A stretch of DNA of 15,093 nt. Origin: an uncultured Bacteroides sp. (GTDB lineage Bacteria; Bacteroidota; Bacteroidia; Bacteroidales; Bacteroidaceae). The notes beneath the pieces are model-generated. The model worked only from the letters and a program-made list of their open reading frames with translations, ran no database searches and was not told the DNA's origin. Location: the NCBI RefSeq assembly GCF_905207245.1, contig NZ_CAJLKP010000108.1:1-15093 (forward strand), read 5' to 3'. The first letter of the stretch is position 1, and each line of letters begins with the position of its first letter. The translations under genes were made by a program, and so were the position numbers. Shown one piece after another: positions 6,617 through 13,714 of this stretch.

Positions 6617-6647
6617 AGTCCCACAAATCGTTGAATTTGTGGGACTT
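6616..6647 (-). terminator. intrinsic terminator of tRNA-Ser(UGA)
   Basis: A 13-bp perfect stem (arm AAGTCCCACAAAT, loop CGTTGA) is followed on the minus strand by seven T residues (6617-6611). It lies 36 bp past the tRNA 3' end. Two copies of TTGTCCGGTT in tandem (6657-6676) lie between it and the tRNA. Confidence 0.85.
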
Positions 6648-6680
6648 GGCTGTTCATTGTCCGGTTTTGTCCGGTTAGTT

Positions 6681-6735
6681 CAGCGGAGAGACAGGGATTC
6701 GAACCCCGGGTACCTCGCAGTACAACGGTTTTCAA
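6681..6735. repeat. 55-bp direct repeat, copy 1 (copy 2 at 15039-15093)
   Basis: Bases 6681-6735 are identical to 15039-15093, the last base of the window. The match is the 3' half of two tRNA-Ser(UGA) genes plus three flanking bases. Since copy 2 is cut by the window edge, the repeat probably extends over the whole tRNA. Confidence 0.9.
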
Positions 6736-6768
6736 GACCGCCGCAATCGACCACTCTGCCACCTCTCC
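6684..6768 (-). tRNA. tRNA-Ser(UGA)
   Basis: The 85-nt tRNA reads GGAGAGGTGGC at the 5' end. Its anticodon stem is ACGGT/ACCGT around loop CTTGAAA (anticodon TGA, reading UCA and related serine codons). It has the long variable arm of a class II tRNA, T-loop GGTTCGAATCC, acceptor TCTCTCC and discriminator G. CCA is not encoded. A full promoter lies upstream and a terminator downstream. Confidence 0.95.
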
Positions 6769-6808
6769 AAACCTCTCTTTCAAGAAGTGCTTTTCTCTTA
6801 AAGCGGTG

Positions 6809-6839
6809 CAAAATTACTATTCTTTTTTGATATCACAAA
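6809..6839 (-). promoter_or_regulatory. promoter of tRNA-Ser(UGA)
   Basis: On the minus strand TTTG (6839-6836), a 19-bp spacer and TAATTTTG (6816-6809) match the Bacteroides housekeeping promoter exactly. The mature tRNA begins 41 bp further on at 6768, implying a short 5' leader removed by RNase P. Confidence 0.8.
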
Positions 6840-7018
6840 CATTTCCGCACAAAAAAACACTTCTACACCCTAAAAAGGAACAAAGAAGCGGTAAAGCTTT
6901 AGCTCAAATTCGTGCCGTAATAGAGTGAAACGCCTAATGCGGTTACCCGAAACACAGCATCTTCTTAACTATTATATAGTTTCTTCTTTATTTAAATACT
7001 CATTGTTTTACTTTGACC

Positions 7019-7092
7019 ACATCTGTGGAGCATATGCTTCACAGATGTAAAGCAACATACTTACATTCGTGAAGTACGTACTCCACATCCGT
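7019..7092. repeat. two related 30-bp dyads built from four similar half-sites
   Basis: Dyad 1 (7019-7048) has half-sites ACATCTGTGGAGCA and, inverted, ACATCTGTGAAGCA. Dyad 2 (7063-7092) has ACATTCGTGAAGTA and, inverted, ACGGATGTGGAGTA. The centres are 44 bp apart, close to four helical turns, and the shared core is GTGRAGYA. No run of T follows, so simple termination is not supported. These could be protein-binding sites or paired RNA hairpins. Confidence 0.5.
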
Positions 7093-7360
7093 AGTTAAAG
7101 AAAAAACAACGTTCATGAACTGAATGCACATGCGAAGTTAATCCGATAAACATAGGCAATTTACATTTGCAAGCCCTATTCCGAACCGATGGAAATGGGC
7201 AACAAAAGACTACCAAATGAAGAATATTGCTACAATACAACATATCGAGTATTATTTTTAGAGAATAAACAGGGAAATAAGAAGATCCTGAAATAGATAA
7301 ATTACACAGGAAAAAGCATATAAAACACTTACATACAGAGATATAAACTATTACACAAGC

Positions 7361-7487
7361 AGTGTAGGCAACTTTACCTACACTCCATTCTCATTTGCTT
7401 CCACCACCACTCTATTGCCGATGAATAAAGGGATACAGAACATGAGTGTAGGCGTGTAGGTAAAAGTATGCATAAACTTTGTGTAGA
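7361..7487. repeat. cluster of GTGTAGG motifs upstream of pflB
   Basis: GTGTAGG occurs at 7362-7368, inverted at 7377-7383 (an 8-bp stem with an 8-nt loop), and again at 7446-7452 and 7454-7460 as a direct pair, with a variant GTGTAGA at 7481-7487. The cluster lies about 105-230 bp upstream of the predicted pflB -7 element and could be regulatory. Confidence 0.4.
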
Positions 7488-7572
7488 TTGAGTTCAAATT
7501 TAAATGCGACAACATACCTAATAATGGTTATTTTATGCTGTTCAACATAAAAAAAGCATATATATCCATACC

Positions 7573-7598
7573 ATTACGGAAATATTTCCGTAATTTTG
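7573..7598 (+). promoter_or_regulatory. pflB promoter -7 element overlapped by a perfect 22-bp palindrome
   Basis: ATTACGGAAAT followed by its exact complement ATTTCCGTAAT (7573-7594) runs into TAATTTTG (7591-7598), a consensus Bacteroides -7 element. No TTTG lies at -33, so the promoter seems to need help or to be regulated. The palindrome covers the spacer and the first bases of the -7 element, a repressor-type position. Its layout resembles sites of dimeric redox regulators (Rex or CRP/FNR families), but the sequence matches no consensus I can name with confidence. Confidence 0.6.
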
Positions 7599-7648
7599 CA
7601 GCCCCAATAAGGATAACATTACATTTACCCACTAACAAAATGAATATT

Positions 7649-9877
7649 ATGGAATTGAACAAAACCTTTATTGACGGGCTTTGGAGCAAAGAAATCAATG
7701 TCAGTGATTTCGTTAGTAGAAACATCGCGCCCTATACTGGCGACGCTTCCTTCCTGCAAGGACCTACCGAACGTACGAAGAAGATCTGGGAACTTTGCCT
7801 GAAAGCACTTGAAGAAGAAAGAGCCAACAATGGTGTTCGTTCTCTCGACCCCCATACCGTATCCACCATTACTTCACACCAAGCCGGTTATATAGATAAG
7901 GAGAACGAACTTATCGTCGGCTTGCAGACAGATGAACTACTGAAACGTGCCATCAAACCCTTCGGCGGCATCAACGTGGTGATGAAGGCTTGCCGTGAAA
8001 ATGGTGTAGAAATAGACGATAAAGTAAAAGAAATATTCACACACTACCGCAAGACGCACAACGACGGTGTGTTCGACGTATATACCGAAGAAATCCGCTC
8101 ATTCCGCTCACTGGGCTTCCTCACCGGACTGCCCGACAACTATGCCCGCGGACGCATTATCGGCGACTACCGCCGTCTGGCCCTCTATGGCATCGACCGC
8201 CTCATCGAAGCAAAAGAAGAAGACTTGCACAATCTGAACGGTCCGATGACAGACGACCGCATTCGCCTGCGCGAGGAAGTGGCAGAGCAAATCAAGGCTT
8301 TGAAAGAAATCAAGGTAATGGGCGAATACTACGGGCTTGACCTCAGTCGTCCGGCAACATCCTCACAGGAAGCCGTGCAATGGGTGTATATGGCTTATCT
8401 GGCTGCCGTGAAAGAACAAGACGGCGCAGCCATGTCACTGGGTAACGTTTCTTCTTTCCTCGACATCTTCATTGAGTATGATCTGGCACACGGAAACATC
8501 AACGAAACGTTTGCTCAGGAACTGATTGATCAGTTCGTAATCAAGCTCCGTATGGTACGCCATCTGCGCATGCAGTCGTACAACGACATCTTTGCCGGCG
8601 ACCCAACCTGGGTGACAGAAGCTATTGGCGGACGCTTCAACGACGGACGCGTGAAAGTGACAAAGACTTCTTTCCGCTTCCTGCAAACGCTCTACAACCT
8701 CGGCCCTTCTCCCGAACCGAACCTGACAATATTGTGGGGACCGGAATTACCCGAAGGCTTCAAAGAATTTTGTGCTAAAGTATCTGTAGATACCAGCTCT
8801 ATCCAATATGAAAACGACAATCTGATGCGCGAAGTGCGCAACTGCGATGATTATGGCATCGCATGCTGCGTATCTTATCAGGCTATCGGCAAACAAATTC
8901 AGTTCTTCGGCGCACGTGCCAACCTGGCAAAAGCCTTATTGCTTGCCATCAACGGCGGACGTTGCGAAAACACAGGCACTGTTATGGTGAAGGGTATCCC
9001 TGTGCTGACAAGTGATGTATTGAAGTTCGAAGAAGTAATGGCAAACTATAAGAAGGTGCTGACAGAAATCGCCCGCGTTTACAACGAGGCGATGAACATC
9101 ATCCACTATATGCACGATAAGTATTATTACGAAAAAGCGCAAATGGCGTTTATTGATACGAACCCGCGCATTAATCTGGCTTATGGTGTGGCAGGTCTTT
9201 CTATTGCCATCGACTCACTGTCCGCCATTAAGAACGCAAAGGTTACCGCCCGCCGCAACGAAATCGGCTTGACGGAAGGTTTCGATATTGAAGGAGCATT
9301 CCCCTGTTTTGGTAATAATGACGACCGCGTGGATCACCTCGGTGTGGACCTGGTATACTACTTCAGCGAAGAACTGAAAAAGTTACCCGTTTACAAGAAT
9401 GCCCGTCCTACCCTTTCACTGCTGACCATCACCTCTAATGTGATGTATGGCAAGAAGACAGGCGCCACTCCTGACGGACGTGCCAAAGGTGTGGCTTTTG
9501 CTCCGGGTGCGAACCCAATGCATGGACGCGATAAGAACGGTGCGATAGCATCGCTGAGCTCTGTTGCTAAGTTGCGCTACCGTGACTCGCAGGATGGCAT
9601 CAGCAATACATTCTCCATTGTTCCGAAATCTCTCGGTCCGACTGCAGAAGACCGTGTGGAAAACCTGGTGACAATGATGGACGGTTACTTCACCAAAGGT
9701 GCACACCACCTGAACGTGAATGTACTGAACCGTGAAATGCTGGAAGACGCTATGGAACATCCGGAGAAGTATCCGCAACTCACAATTCGTGTTTCCGGCT
9801 ATGCTGTGAACTTTGTGAAGTTAAGCCGCGAGCATCAGTTGGAGGTTATCAGCCGTAGCTTCCACGAAAGAATGTAA
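7649..9877 (+). CDS. pflB: formate C-acetyltransferase (pyruvate formate-lyase)
   Basis: This glycyl-radical enzyme converts pyruvate and CoA to acetyl-CoA and formate during anaerobic growth. The 742-residue length (ATG 7649) fits the family; ATG 7640, three codons earlier, is also possible, and neither has a strong Shine-Dalgarno site. The catalytic cysteine pair is visible in D-Y-G-I-A-C406-C407-V-S. The radical-bearing glycine is in R-V-S-G717-Y-A-V-N-F near the C-terminus. Substrate-site segments such as F-G-G-I-N and the pattern T-P-D-G-R-A-K-G are present. The gene ends one base before the activase start, so the two are translated together. The codon use is even and the gene shows no damage. 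A palindrome on the promoter suggests control by oxygen or redox state; that part is inference. Confidence 0.97.
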   Translation: MELNKTFIDGLWSKEINVSDFVSRNIAPYTGDASFLQGPTERTKKIWELCLKALEEERANNGVRSLDPHTVSTITSHQAGYIDKENELIVGLQTDELLKRAIKPFGGINVVMKACRENGVEIDDKVKEIFTHYRKTHNDGVFDVYTEEIRSFRSLGFLTGLPDNYARGRIIGDYRRLALYGIDRLIEAKEEDLHNLNGPMTDDRIRLREEVAEQIKALKEIKVMGEYYGLDLSRPATSSQEAVQWVYMAYLAAVKEQDGAAMSLGNVSSFLDIFIEYDLAHGNINETFAQELIDQFVIKLRMVRHLRMQSYNDIFAGDPTWVTEAIGGRFNDGRVKVTKTSFRFLQTLYNLGPSPEPNLTILWGPELPEGFKEFCAKVSVDTSSIQYENDNLMREVRNCDDYGIACCVSYQAIGKQIQFFGARANLAKALLLAINGGRCENTGTVMVKGIPVLTSDVLKFEEVMANYKKVLTEIARVYNEAMNIIHYMHDKYYYEKAQMAFIDTNPRINLAYGVAGLSIAIDSLSAIKNAKVTARRNEIGLTEGFDIEGAFPCFGNNDDRVDHLGVDLVYYFSEELKKLPVYKNARPTLSLLTITSNVMYGKKTGATPDGRAKGVAFAPGANPMHGRDKNGAIASLSSVAKLRYRDSQDGISNTFSIVPKSLGPTAEDRVENLVTMMDGYFTKGAHHLNVNVLNREMLEDAMEHPEKYPQLTIRVSGYAVNFVKLSREHQLEVISRSFHERM

Positions 9878-9878
9878 T

Positions 9879-10604
9879 ATGATAAACGTACACTCCTACG
9901 AAAGTATGGGAACATTCGACGGGCCGGGTATCCGGCTCGTCGTTTTCCTGCAAGGCTGTCCGTTCCGCTGCCTGTATTGCGCCAATCCGGATACGATAGA
10001 CGTGAAAGGCGGCACTCCCACTCCACCTGAAGAAATCCTGCAAATGGCAATCAGCCAGAAAGTATTCTTCGGAAAAAAAGGAGGTATCACTTTTTCCGGT
10101 GGCGAACCAACGTTGCAGGCAGAAGCACTTATTCCTTTATTCAAGGAATTGAAAGCTAACGGCATTCATATCTGTCTGGATACAAACGGAGGCATCCGGA
10201 ATGAAAAAGTGGAAGAGCTCTTAGCTCTAACGGATTTAGTATTACTGGACATCAAAGAATTCAATCCTGAACGCCACAAGAAGCTGACCGGATGCAACAA
10301 TACAAAAACCTTGCAAACAGCTGCCTGGCTGGAAGAACATAATCGTCCTTTCTGGTTGAGATATGTATTAGTGCCGGGGTACAGTGATTTTGAAAAAGAC
10401 ATCCGTGACTTGGGTGAACATTTTGGCAAATATAAAGGCATACAGCGGATAGAAATACTCCCCTATCATCGTCTGGGCGTGCACAAATACGAAGCCATGG
10501 GCTGGGAATACAAACTGAAAGAAGTAAAAGAGAACACACCCACGGAGTTGGAACGTGCTGAAAAGTTATTCAAGGAATACTTTGAAACAGTGTTAGTAAA
10601 TTAA
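9879..10604 (+). CDS. pflA: pyruvate formate-lyase activating enzyme (radical SAM)
   Basis: The 241-residue protein carries the radical-SAM cluster motif C27-P-F-R-C31-L-Y-C34, which binds a 4Fe-4S cluster. It also has the SAM-binding G-G-E motif (T-F-S-G74-G-E-P) and the N-terminal G-T-F-D-G-P-G-I-R signature of PFL activases. It abstracts a hydrogen from the glycine of PflB to make the active radical. It starts one base after the pflB stop (TAA-T-ATG) with no separate promoter, so it is expressed as the second gene of a two-gene operon. The length and end are typical for the single-cluster PflA type, with no extra ferredoxin insert. A strong hairpin follows the stop directly. Confidence 0.96.
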   Translation: MINVHSYESMGTFDGPGIRLVVFLQGCPFRCLYCANPDTIDVKGGTPTPPEEILQMAISQKVFFGKKGGITFSGGEPTLQAEALIPLFKELKANGIHICLDTNGGIRNEKVEELLALTDLVLLDIKEFNPERHKKLTGCNNTKTLQTAAWLEEHNRPFWLRYVLVPGYSDFEKDIRDLGEHFGKYKGIQRIEILPYHRLGVHKYEAMGWEYKLKEVKENTPTELERAEKLFKEYFETVLVN

Positions 10605-10667
10605 AAATTGAGAATTGAAAAATACTATGCAGCACGATAGCGCAGCTATTTTTCAATTCTCAATTTT
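10604..10667. terminator. long perfect hairpin between convergent pflA and dma genes
   Basis: A 21-bp perfect inverted repeat (10604-10624 with 10647-10667) encloses a 22-nt loop. Its arms are A/T-rich, built from a 7-nt unit (TCAATTY, three times in the right arm and beyond). It starts at the last base of the pflA stop codon and ends 9 bp from the dma stop, so it should stop transcription both ways. Confidence 0.75.
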
Positions 10668-10676
10668 CAATTTCTC

Positions 10677-11984
10677 CTAATATGTCAAACGAACACCTGC
10701 CTGCAACGTAAAGTTAGTAGGATTTTCCTTGCGTATCGTCTCTACAGCAGAACCATCATCGAAGAAATAAGAAACACCCGGTTCCACATATATACCTATC
10801 CTATTACTTATATTATACTGGGCGCCCACCGCTCCCATTACCGAAAGTTGCACAGGCTTCACCGTTTCTTTTTCACTTGCTATCTTGCCGTAAACACATT
10901 TTTCTATGGCTCCACCGGCAGATACATACATTGTAAAGTTCTTGTTATTGATAAAGTTCCAGTTCGCACGCACCGGAATACCGATATAATGCAACTTCTG
11001 GTCTACCTTCTCCGCATTTCCTTCATACGTTATTTCCGATGCCAGCATCGTATAAGTCACTCCGGTTTCCACCGAAAAATTCTTGGGCAATGATTTTCTC
11101 ACAGAAACACCAAAGCTGATAGGTTGCTTATGTTTGACGTCACGAACTGCACGTGTATTCTTCCGCAGATAAGGCACTCCACCGGCAAACACCAGCTCCT
11201 GCCCCACAGGAATGCTCAGAACACCATTGGATACATTCGTCATGTCCAGTTTATCACTGAACATCGGACCCGAATTGAGTTGCATGTCACCACCTCCGGC
11301 ATTATCCTGTGAAACAAGTCCACTTGTGTTTCCAACAGACAATCCCACTGCCCAGCCTTTCTCTCCTTTCGAAGATTTCTTTTCAGCCGGCAAATGCAAT
11401 TTGTCTTTTCCCGAAGGACGAGAAATTCTCCTGTTATCCTTTTCTTGTGTCGAAGGAGCACTCTCCGCTACCTGACCGGAAGCCACAGTATCTTCTGCCT
11501 CCTTCCCCGTGCCATCTGAAACAGGAAGTTCCTCATTTATATCCATCCCTACATCTTTACCCGTTTTGTTTCCTTCCGTCTCCAAACGTTGTGCAACAAG
11601 AGGGTGATGATGAGAAGCTCCTTCTTGTTCTACCACCCGTCTGATTACAGGTTTCGGTTGTTCTCCCTGAATAGCTGGCTTTGCTTGTTCCGGCAAAACA
11701 TCAGGTATTACCGCTAAAGCCGGTTCAGCCGAACGACGCACATCGTCCATCACCGGACTCTGCATTAGCCACAAGCTAACCGATGACACCGCCACCAGCG
11801 CGACTGCCGCAGCCGTCATCGCCCAACGCCGGAATAGAATATTCTTTTTCGTCCCGACCGACATGGACGGAGAGGTTGGCAAGGCCTTCTCCAGCCGTTC
11901 CCAGCCAGCATCGGGCAACGGTTCAGAATAGTCATCCAACCGCTCCTTTATCTTTTTCAACCACAATTCATCATCTTTCATCAT
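10677..11984 (-). CDS. dma1: Dma-type dual-membrane anti-sigma factor with outer-membrane beta-barrel
   Basis: The 435-residue protein (ATG 11984, after AGGAAAGGAA, 13 bp past the sigma stop) has an unusual order of parts. Residues 1-52 are a charged cytoplasmic segment with D-D-E-L-W-L-K-K-I and P-D-A-G-W-E-R-L-E, typical of Bacteroidota anti-sigma starts. One membrane helix lies at 54-74. Residues 75-208 are a Pro/Glu/Ser/Lys-rich disordered linker. Residues about 210-435 are amphipathic beta strands of an OMP_b-brl-type barrel ending in R-L-T-Y, an aromatic terminus. This matches the dual membrane-spanning anti-sigma (Dma) family described in Bacteroides thetaiotaomicron, whose founding member restrains a partner sigma factor and affects vesicle formation through NigD1. 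The adjacent ECF gene and divergent NigD-like gene support that reading. Orthology to dma1 rather than a paralogue is inferred. Confidence 0.8.
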   Translation of the reverse strand: MMKDDELWLKKIKERLDDYSEPLPDAGWERLEKALPTSPSMSVGTKKNILFRRWAMTAAAVALVAVSSVSLWLMQSPVMDDVRRSAEPALAVIPDVLPEQAKPAIQGEQPKPVIRRVVEQEGASHHHPLVAQRLETEGNKTGKDVGMDINEELPVSDGTGKEAEDTVASGQVAESAPSTQEKDNRRISRPSGKDKLHLPAEKKSSKGEKGWAVGLSVGNTSGLVSQDNAGGGDMQLNSGPMFSDKLDMTNVSNGVLSIPVGQELVFAGGVPYLRKNTRAVRDVKHKQPISFGVSVRKSLPKNFSVETGVTYTMLASEITYEGNAEKVDQKLHYIGIPVRANWNFINNKNFTMYVSAGGAIEKCVYGKIASEKETVKPVQLSVMGAVGAQYNISNRIGIYVEPGVSYFFDDGSAVETIRKENPTNFTLQAGVRLTY

Positions 11985-11997
11985 ACGTTCCTTTCCT

Positions 11998-12546
11998 TTA
12001 AACATTGTTTCTCATCCACTCCCTCACCTTCGTAGCCAAAGTAGCCTTGGCACGTGTCAGTTGCGAAGCTGATGACTTCTCATTAATACCCAGCATTTGG
12101 GCTATCTCCCTATGAGACTTCTCTTCAAATATATATAAGTTGAATACGGTGCGATAACCGACAGGTAGCTCACTGATAAACTGCATCAGCACCTTCTGAG
12201 GAATAGTTTCCACTGTCGAAGCATCAGGGTCCTCATACGTCTCGGGTATGTTGTCCAACGCCTCCGACTGGTTTATTACATCATTCTTGCGCAAGTATTG
12301 CAATGCCGTATTCACTATAACACGCTCCATCCACGCCCGCAAGGAACCATCACCCCGCCAAGTGAATTTATCAAAAGAATTGAAGAGTTTCAGAAAACCA
12401 TCGTGCATCAAGTCTTCTGCCGTTTCACGGTCGCCCGTATAACGGAGGCATATGCTGAGCATCCGCCCTGCATAGTGCTCGTACAGCTCCTTTCTGGCAA
12501 GATTGTCTCCTTGCCTGCACCGTTCTGCCAGTTCCTGTTCTTCCAT
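11998..12546 (-). CDS. das1: ECF RNA polymerase sigma factor (Dma-associated)
   Basis: The 182-residue sigma-70 family protein has region 2 (Y-E-H-Y-A-G-R-M-L-S-I-C-L-R-Y-T-G-D-R then A-E-D-L-M-H-D-G-F-L-K-L-F) and region 4 (F-I-S-E-L-P-V-G-Y-R-T-V-F-N-L-Y, S-H-R-E-I-A-Q-M-L-G-I-N-E-K-S-S-A-S-Q). It lacks regions 1 and 3, as ECF factors do. It lies 13 bp upstream of the dma gene in one operon, so sigma and anti-sigma are made together. A GTG at 12561 would add five residues, but the ECF-type promoter predicted at 12575-12602 would then leave only about 6 nt of leader, so I prefer ATG 12546. A housekeeping -7 element overlaps that ECF site, which suggests basal plus autoregulated expression. 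Confidence 0.88.
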   Translation of the reverse strand: MEEQELAERCRQGDNLARKELYEHYAGRMLSICLRYTGDRETAEDLMHDGFLKLFNSFDKFTWRGDGSLRAWMERVIVNTALQYLRKNDVINQSEALDNIPETYEDPDASTVETIPQKVLMQFISELPVGYRTVFNLYIFEEKSHREIAQMLGINEKSSASQLTRAKATLATKVREWMRNNV

Positions 12547-12574
12547 TCCTTCTTTTGACACGCGTTTACCCTAT

Positions 12575-12602
12575 AAATGCTGCAAAGATAAAAATACTGC
12601 AC
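12575..12602 (-). promoter_or_regulatory. predicted ECF (Das) promoter of the sigma operon
   Basis: The minus strand reads GTGCAGTATTTT, 10 bases, GCATTT (12602 to 12575). Taking TGCAGT as -35 and CATTTA as -10 gives a spacer of about 16 bp, normal for ECF factors. The same bipartite sequence with the same 10-base gap faces nigD on the other strand at 12648-12675. Confidence 0.65.
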
Positions 12603-12613
12603 GGAGCAGGCAA
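12583..12613 (-). promoter_or_regulatory. housekeeping promoter of the sigma operon
   Basis: On the minus strand TATCTTTG (12590-12583) fits TAnnTTTG, and TTG (12613-12611) lies 20 bp upstream. It overlaps the ECF-type element, so the two polymerases would compete for the same DNA. Confidence 0.55.
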
Positions 12614-12647
12614 GAAAATAGCTCTTTTGTTTCTTTAACAGTCACTT

Positions 12648-12675
12648 GTGCAGTATTTTCCGGACTCTCGCATTT
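12648..12675 (+). promoter_or_regulatory. predicted ECF (Das) promoter of the NigD-like gene
   Basis: GTGCAGTATTTT, 10 bases, GCATTT repeats exactly the element of the divergent sigma operon. The inferred start site is about 12682, leaving a leader of roughly 38 nt. No TAnnTTTG element exists on this strand before the gene, so expression may depend wholly on the ECF factor. Confidence 0.65.
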
Positions 12676-12719
12676 TTTAAATACATAGTTTTTAGATTAA
12701 CACCAAAACCACACAATTG

Positions 12720-13424
12720 ATGAAAAAGTTGAGATTTTATTTGGTAGCAGCTATGCTTGCAGTTTTAACGATGCCAATATTACAGTCTTGTCTGGATAGT
12801 AGTGACAGCAATTACCCCGATTCCCTTCTCGCTATCGGTACTCTGGAGATAATTGAAGGCAGAGAATACTTTTTTAATCTGGATGACGGTGATAAGATGT
12901 ATCCCAGTGACACAACCTATATCCATAATTACGAACTGGTGGACGGACAGCGTGTCTTTGTTCAGTTTCTTCCGTTGGAAGAAGACAAACCGGGGTATGA
13001 GTATAACGTAAAACTCATACAGCTCCAGAATATACTGACGAAAGACATCATTCCACTCACCGAAGAAACCGCCGATAGTATTGGCAATGACCGTATCAAT
13101 GTTGGTAATCTATGGATTGCAGGAAAATTTCTGAACATCGAGCACCAATTCTATCACAGTAATAATCCGGATAAAAAACATATGCTGAATCTGGTGATTA
13201 ACAAAACATCCGAAGCACCAGCTCCGGAAGATGGTTACATAAACCTGGAGTTCCGCCACAATGCCTTTAACGACGAGCAGCGTGAAATATCCTGGGGAGT
13301 AGCATCATTCAGACTGGATGAAATAGCCGGCCAACTGGAAGGAAAAAAGGGATTGAAAATACTCGTCAATAGTATTTATGATGGGAAACGTACTTATACA
13401 GTAGAATTAAACAATAAGAAATAA
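12720..13424 (+). CDS. nigD1: NigD-like lipoprotein
   Basis: The 234-residue protein starts at ATG 12720 (a TTG lies one codon earlier). It has a lipoprotein signal peptide: K-K-L-R, hydrophobic residues 6-21, then L-Q-S-C24, so Cys24 should be lipidated. The mature part begins L-D-S-S-D-S-N-Y and has acidic beta-rich sequence, with the G-T-L-E-I-I-E-G-R-E-Y-F-F-N-L-D-D-G and L-W-I-A-G-K-F-L-N-I patterns of NigD family proteins. NigD proteins are widespread in Bacteroidota and their biochemistry is unknown. In B. thetaiotaomicron one member, NigD1, is reported to be raised when Dma1 is lost and to drive excess vesicle release. The divergent position, and a promoter identical in its key bases to that of the sigma operon, point to the same circuit here. 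Confidence 0.82.
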   Translation: MKKLRFYLVAAMLAVLTMPILQSCLDSSDSNYPDSLLAIGTLEIIEGREYFFNLDDGDKMYPSDTTYIHNYELVDGQRVFVQFLPLEEDKPGYEYNVKLIQLQNILTKDIIPLTEETADSIGNDRINVGNLWIAGKFLNIEHQFYHSNNPDKKHMLNLVINKTSEAPAPEDGYINLEFRHNAFNDEQREISWGVASFRLDEIAGQLEGKKGLKILVNSIYDGKRTYTVELNNKK

Positions 13425-13442
13425 ACCTAAACTGACCAATTG

Positions 13443-13484
13443 AAAAAGAGGGTGCATATCGCTCAAGCGAATGCATCCTCTTTT
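13443..13484 (+). terminator. terminator of the NigD-like gene
   Basis: Arms AAAAGAGGGTGCAT and ATGCATCCTCTTTT pair (one G-T wobble), with an inner TCGC/GCGA stem, forming a nearly continuous hairpin 19 bp after the stop. T-rich sequence follows. Confidence 0.8.
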
Positions 13485-13570
13485 ACTTTTCATGAAAACC
13501 TAACTTGTTATTTATCGCTACCAATTATTTTCCACACAAAAGAAAGGTATTGGAAAGACAAAAAAACATA

Positions 13571-13604
13571 AAAGTCTCACAAATTCAATGATTTGTGAGA
13601 CTTT
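13571..13604 (-). terminator. intrinsic terminator of tRNA-Ser(GGA)
   Basis: A 14-bp perfect stem (arm AAAGTCTCACAAAT, loop TCAATG) lies 10 bp beyond the tRNA 3' end and is followed on the minus strand by TATGTTTTTTT. Confidence 0.82.
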
Positions 13605-13614
13605 CTTATTATTG

Positions 13615-13702
13615 CGGAGAGACGGGGATTCGAACCCCGGATACCCTTTAGGGGTATACACGCTTTCCAGGCGTGCCTCTTCAACCACTCGAGCATCTCT
13701 CC
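13615..13702 (-). tRNA. tRNA-Ser(GGA)
   Basis: The 88-nt tRNA reads GGAGAGATGC at its 5' end. Its anticodon stem CACGC/GCGTG surrounds loop CTGGAAA (anticodon GGA, reading UCC and UCU). It has a long variable arm (TACCCCTAAAGGGTA), T-loop GGTTCGAATCC, acceptor CTCTCC and discriminator G. CCA is not encoded. Confidence 0.95.
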
Positions 13703-13714
13703 TTTTTCGGAGCG

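Larger units (their letters stand above)
6840..7560. other. gene-free stretch upstream of pflB
   Basis: No ORF here looks like protein; the longest are short and unlike any family. It holds two dyads (7019-7092) and a cluster of GTGTAGG motifs (7361-7487), given separately. A further imperfect inverted repeat GCCC..TTCC/GGAA..GGGC lies at about 7171-7200. A small RNA or a long pflB leader cannot be excluded. Confidence 0.4.

Noticed and set aside
6657..6676. Tandem TTGTCCGGTT considered as an integration core
   Set aside because: No matching copy was found at a left border in the window, so an attachment site cannot be claimed.
6556..6830. Small ORFs on both strands around the first tRNA-Ser
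   Set aside because: They overlap the tRNA and its terminator; the translated peptides reflect tRNA sequence.
7061..7243. 60-codon minus-strand ORF in the gene-free stretch
   Set aside because: It has no start context, no family likeness and overlaps a dyad.
9416..9778. Minus-strand ORF of 120 codons within pflB
   Set aside because: It is antisense to conserved pflB sequence and has no recognisable domain.
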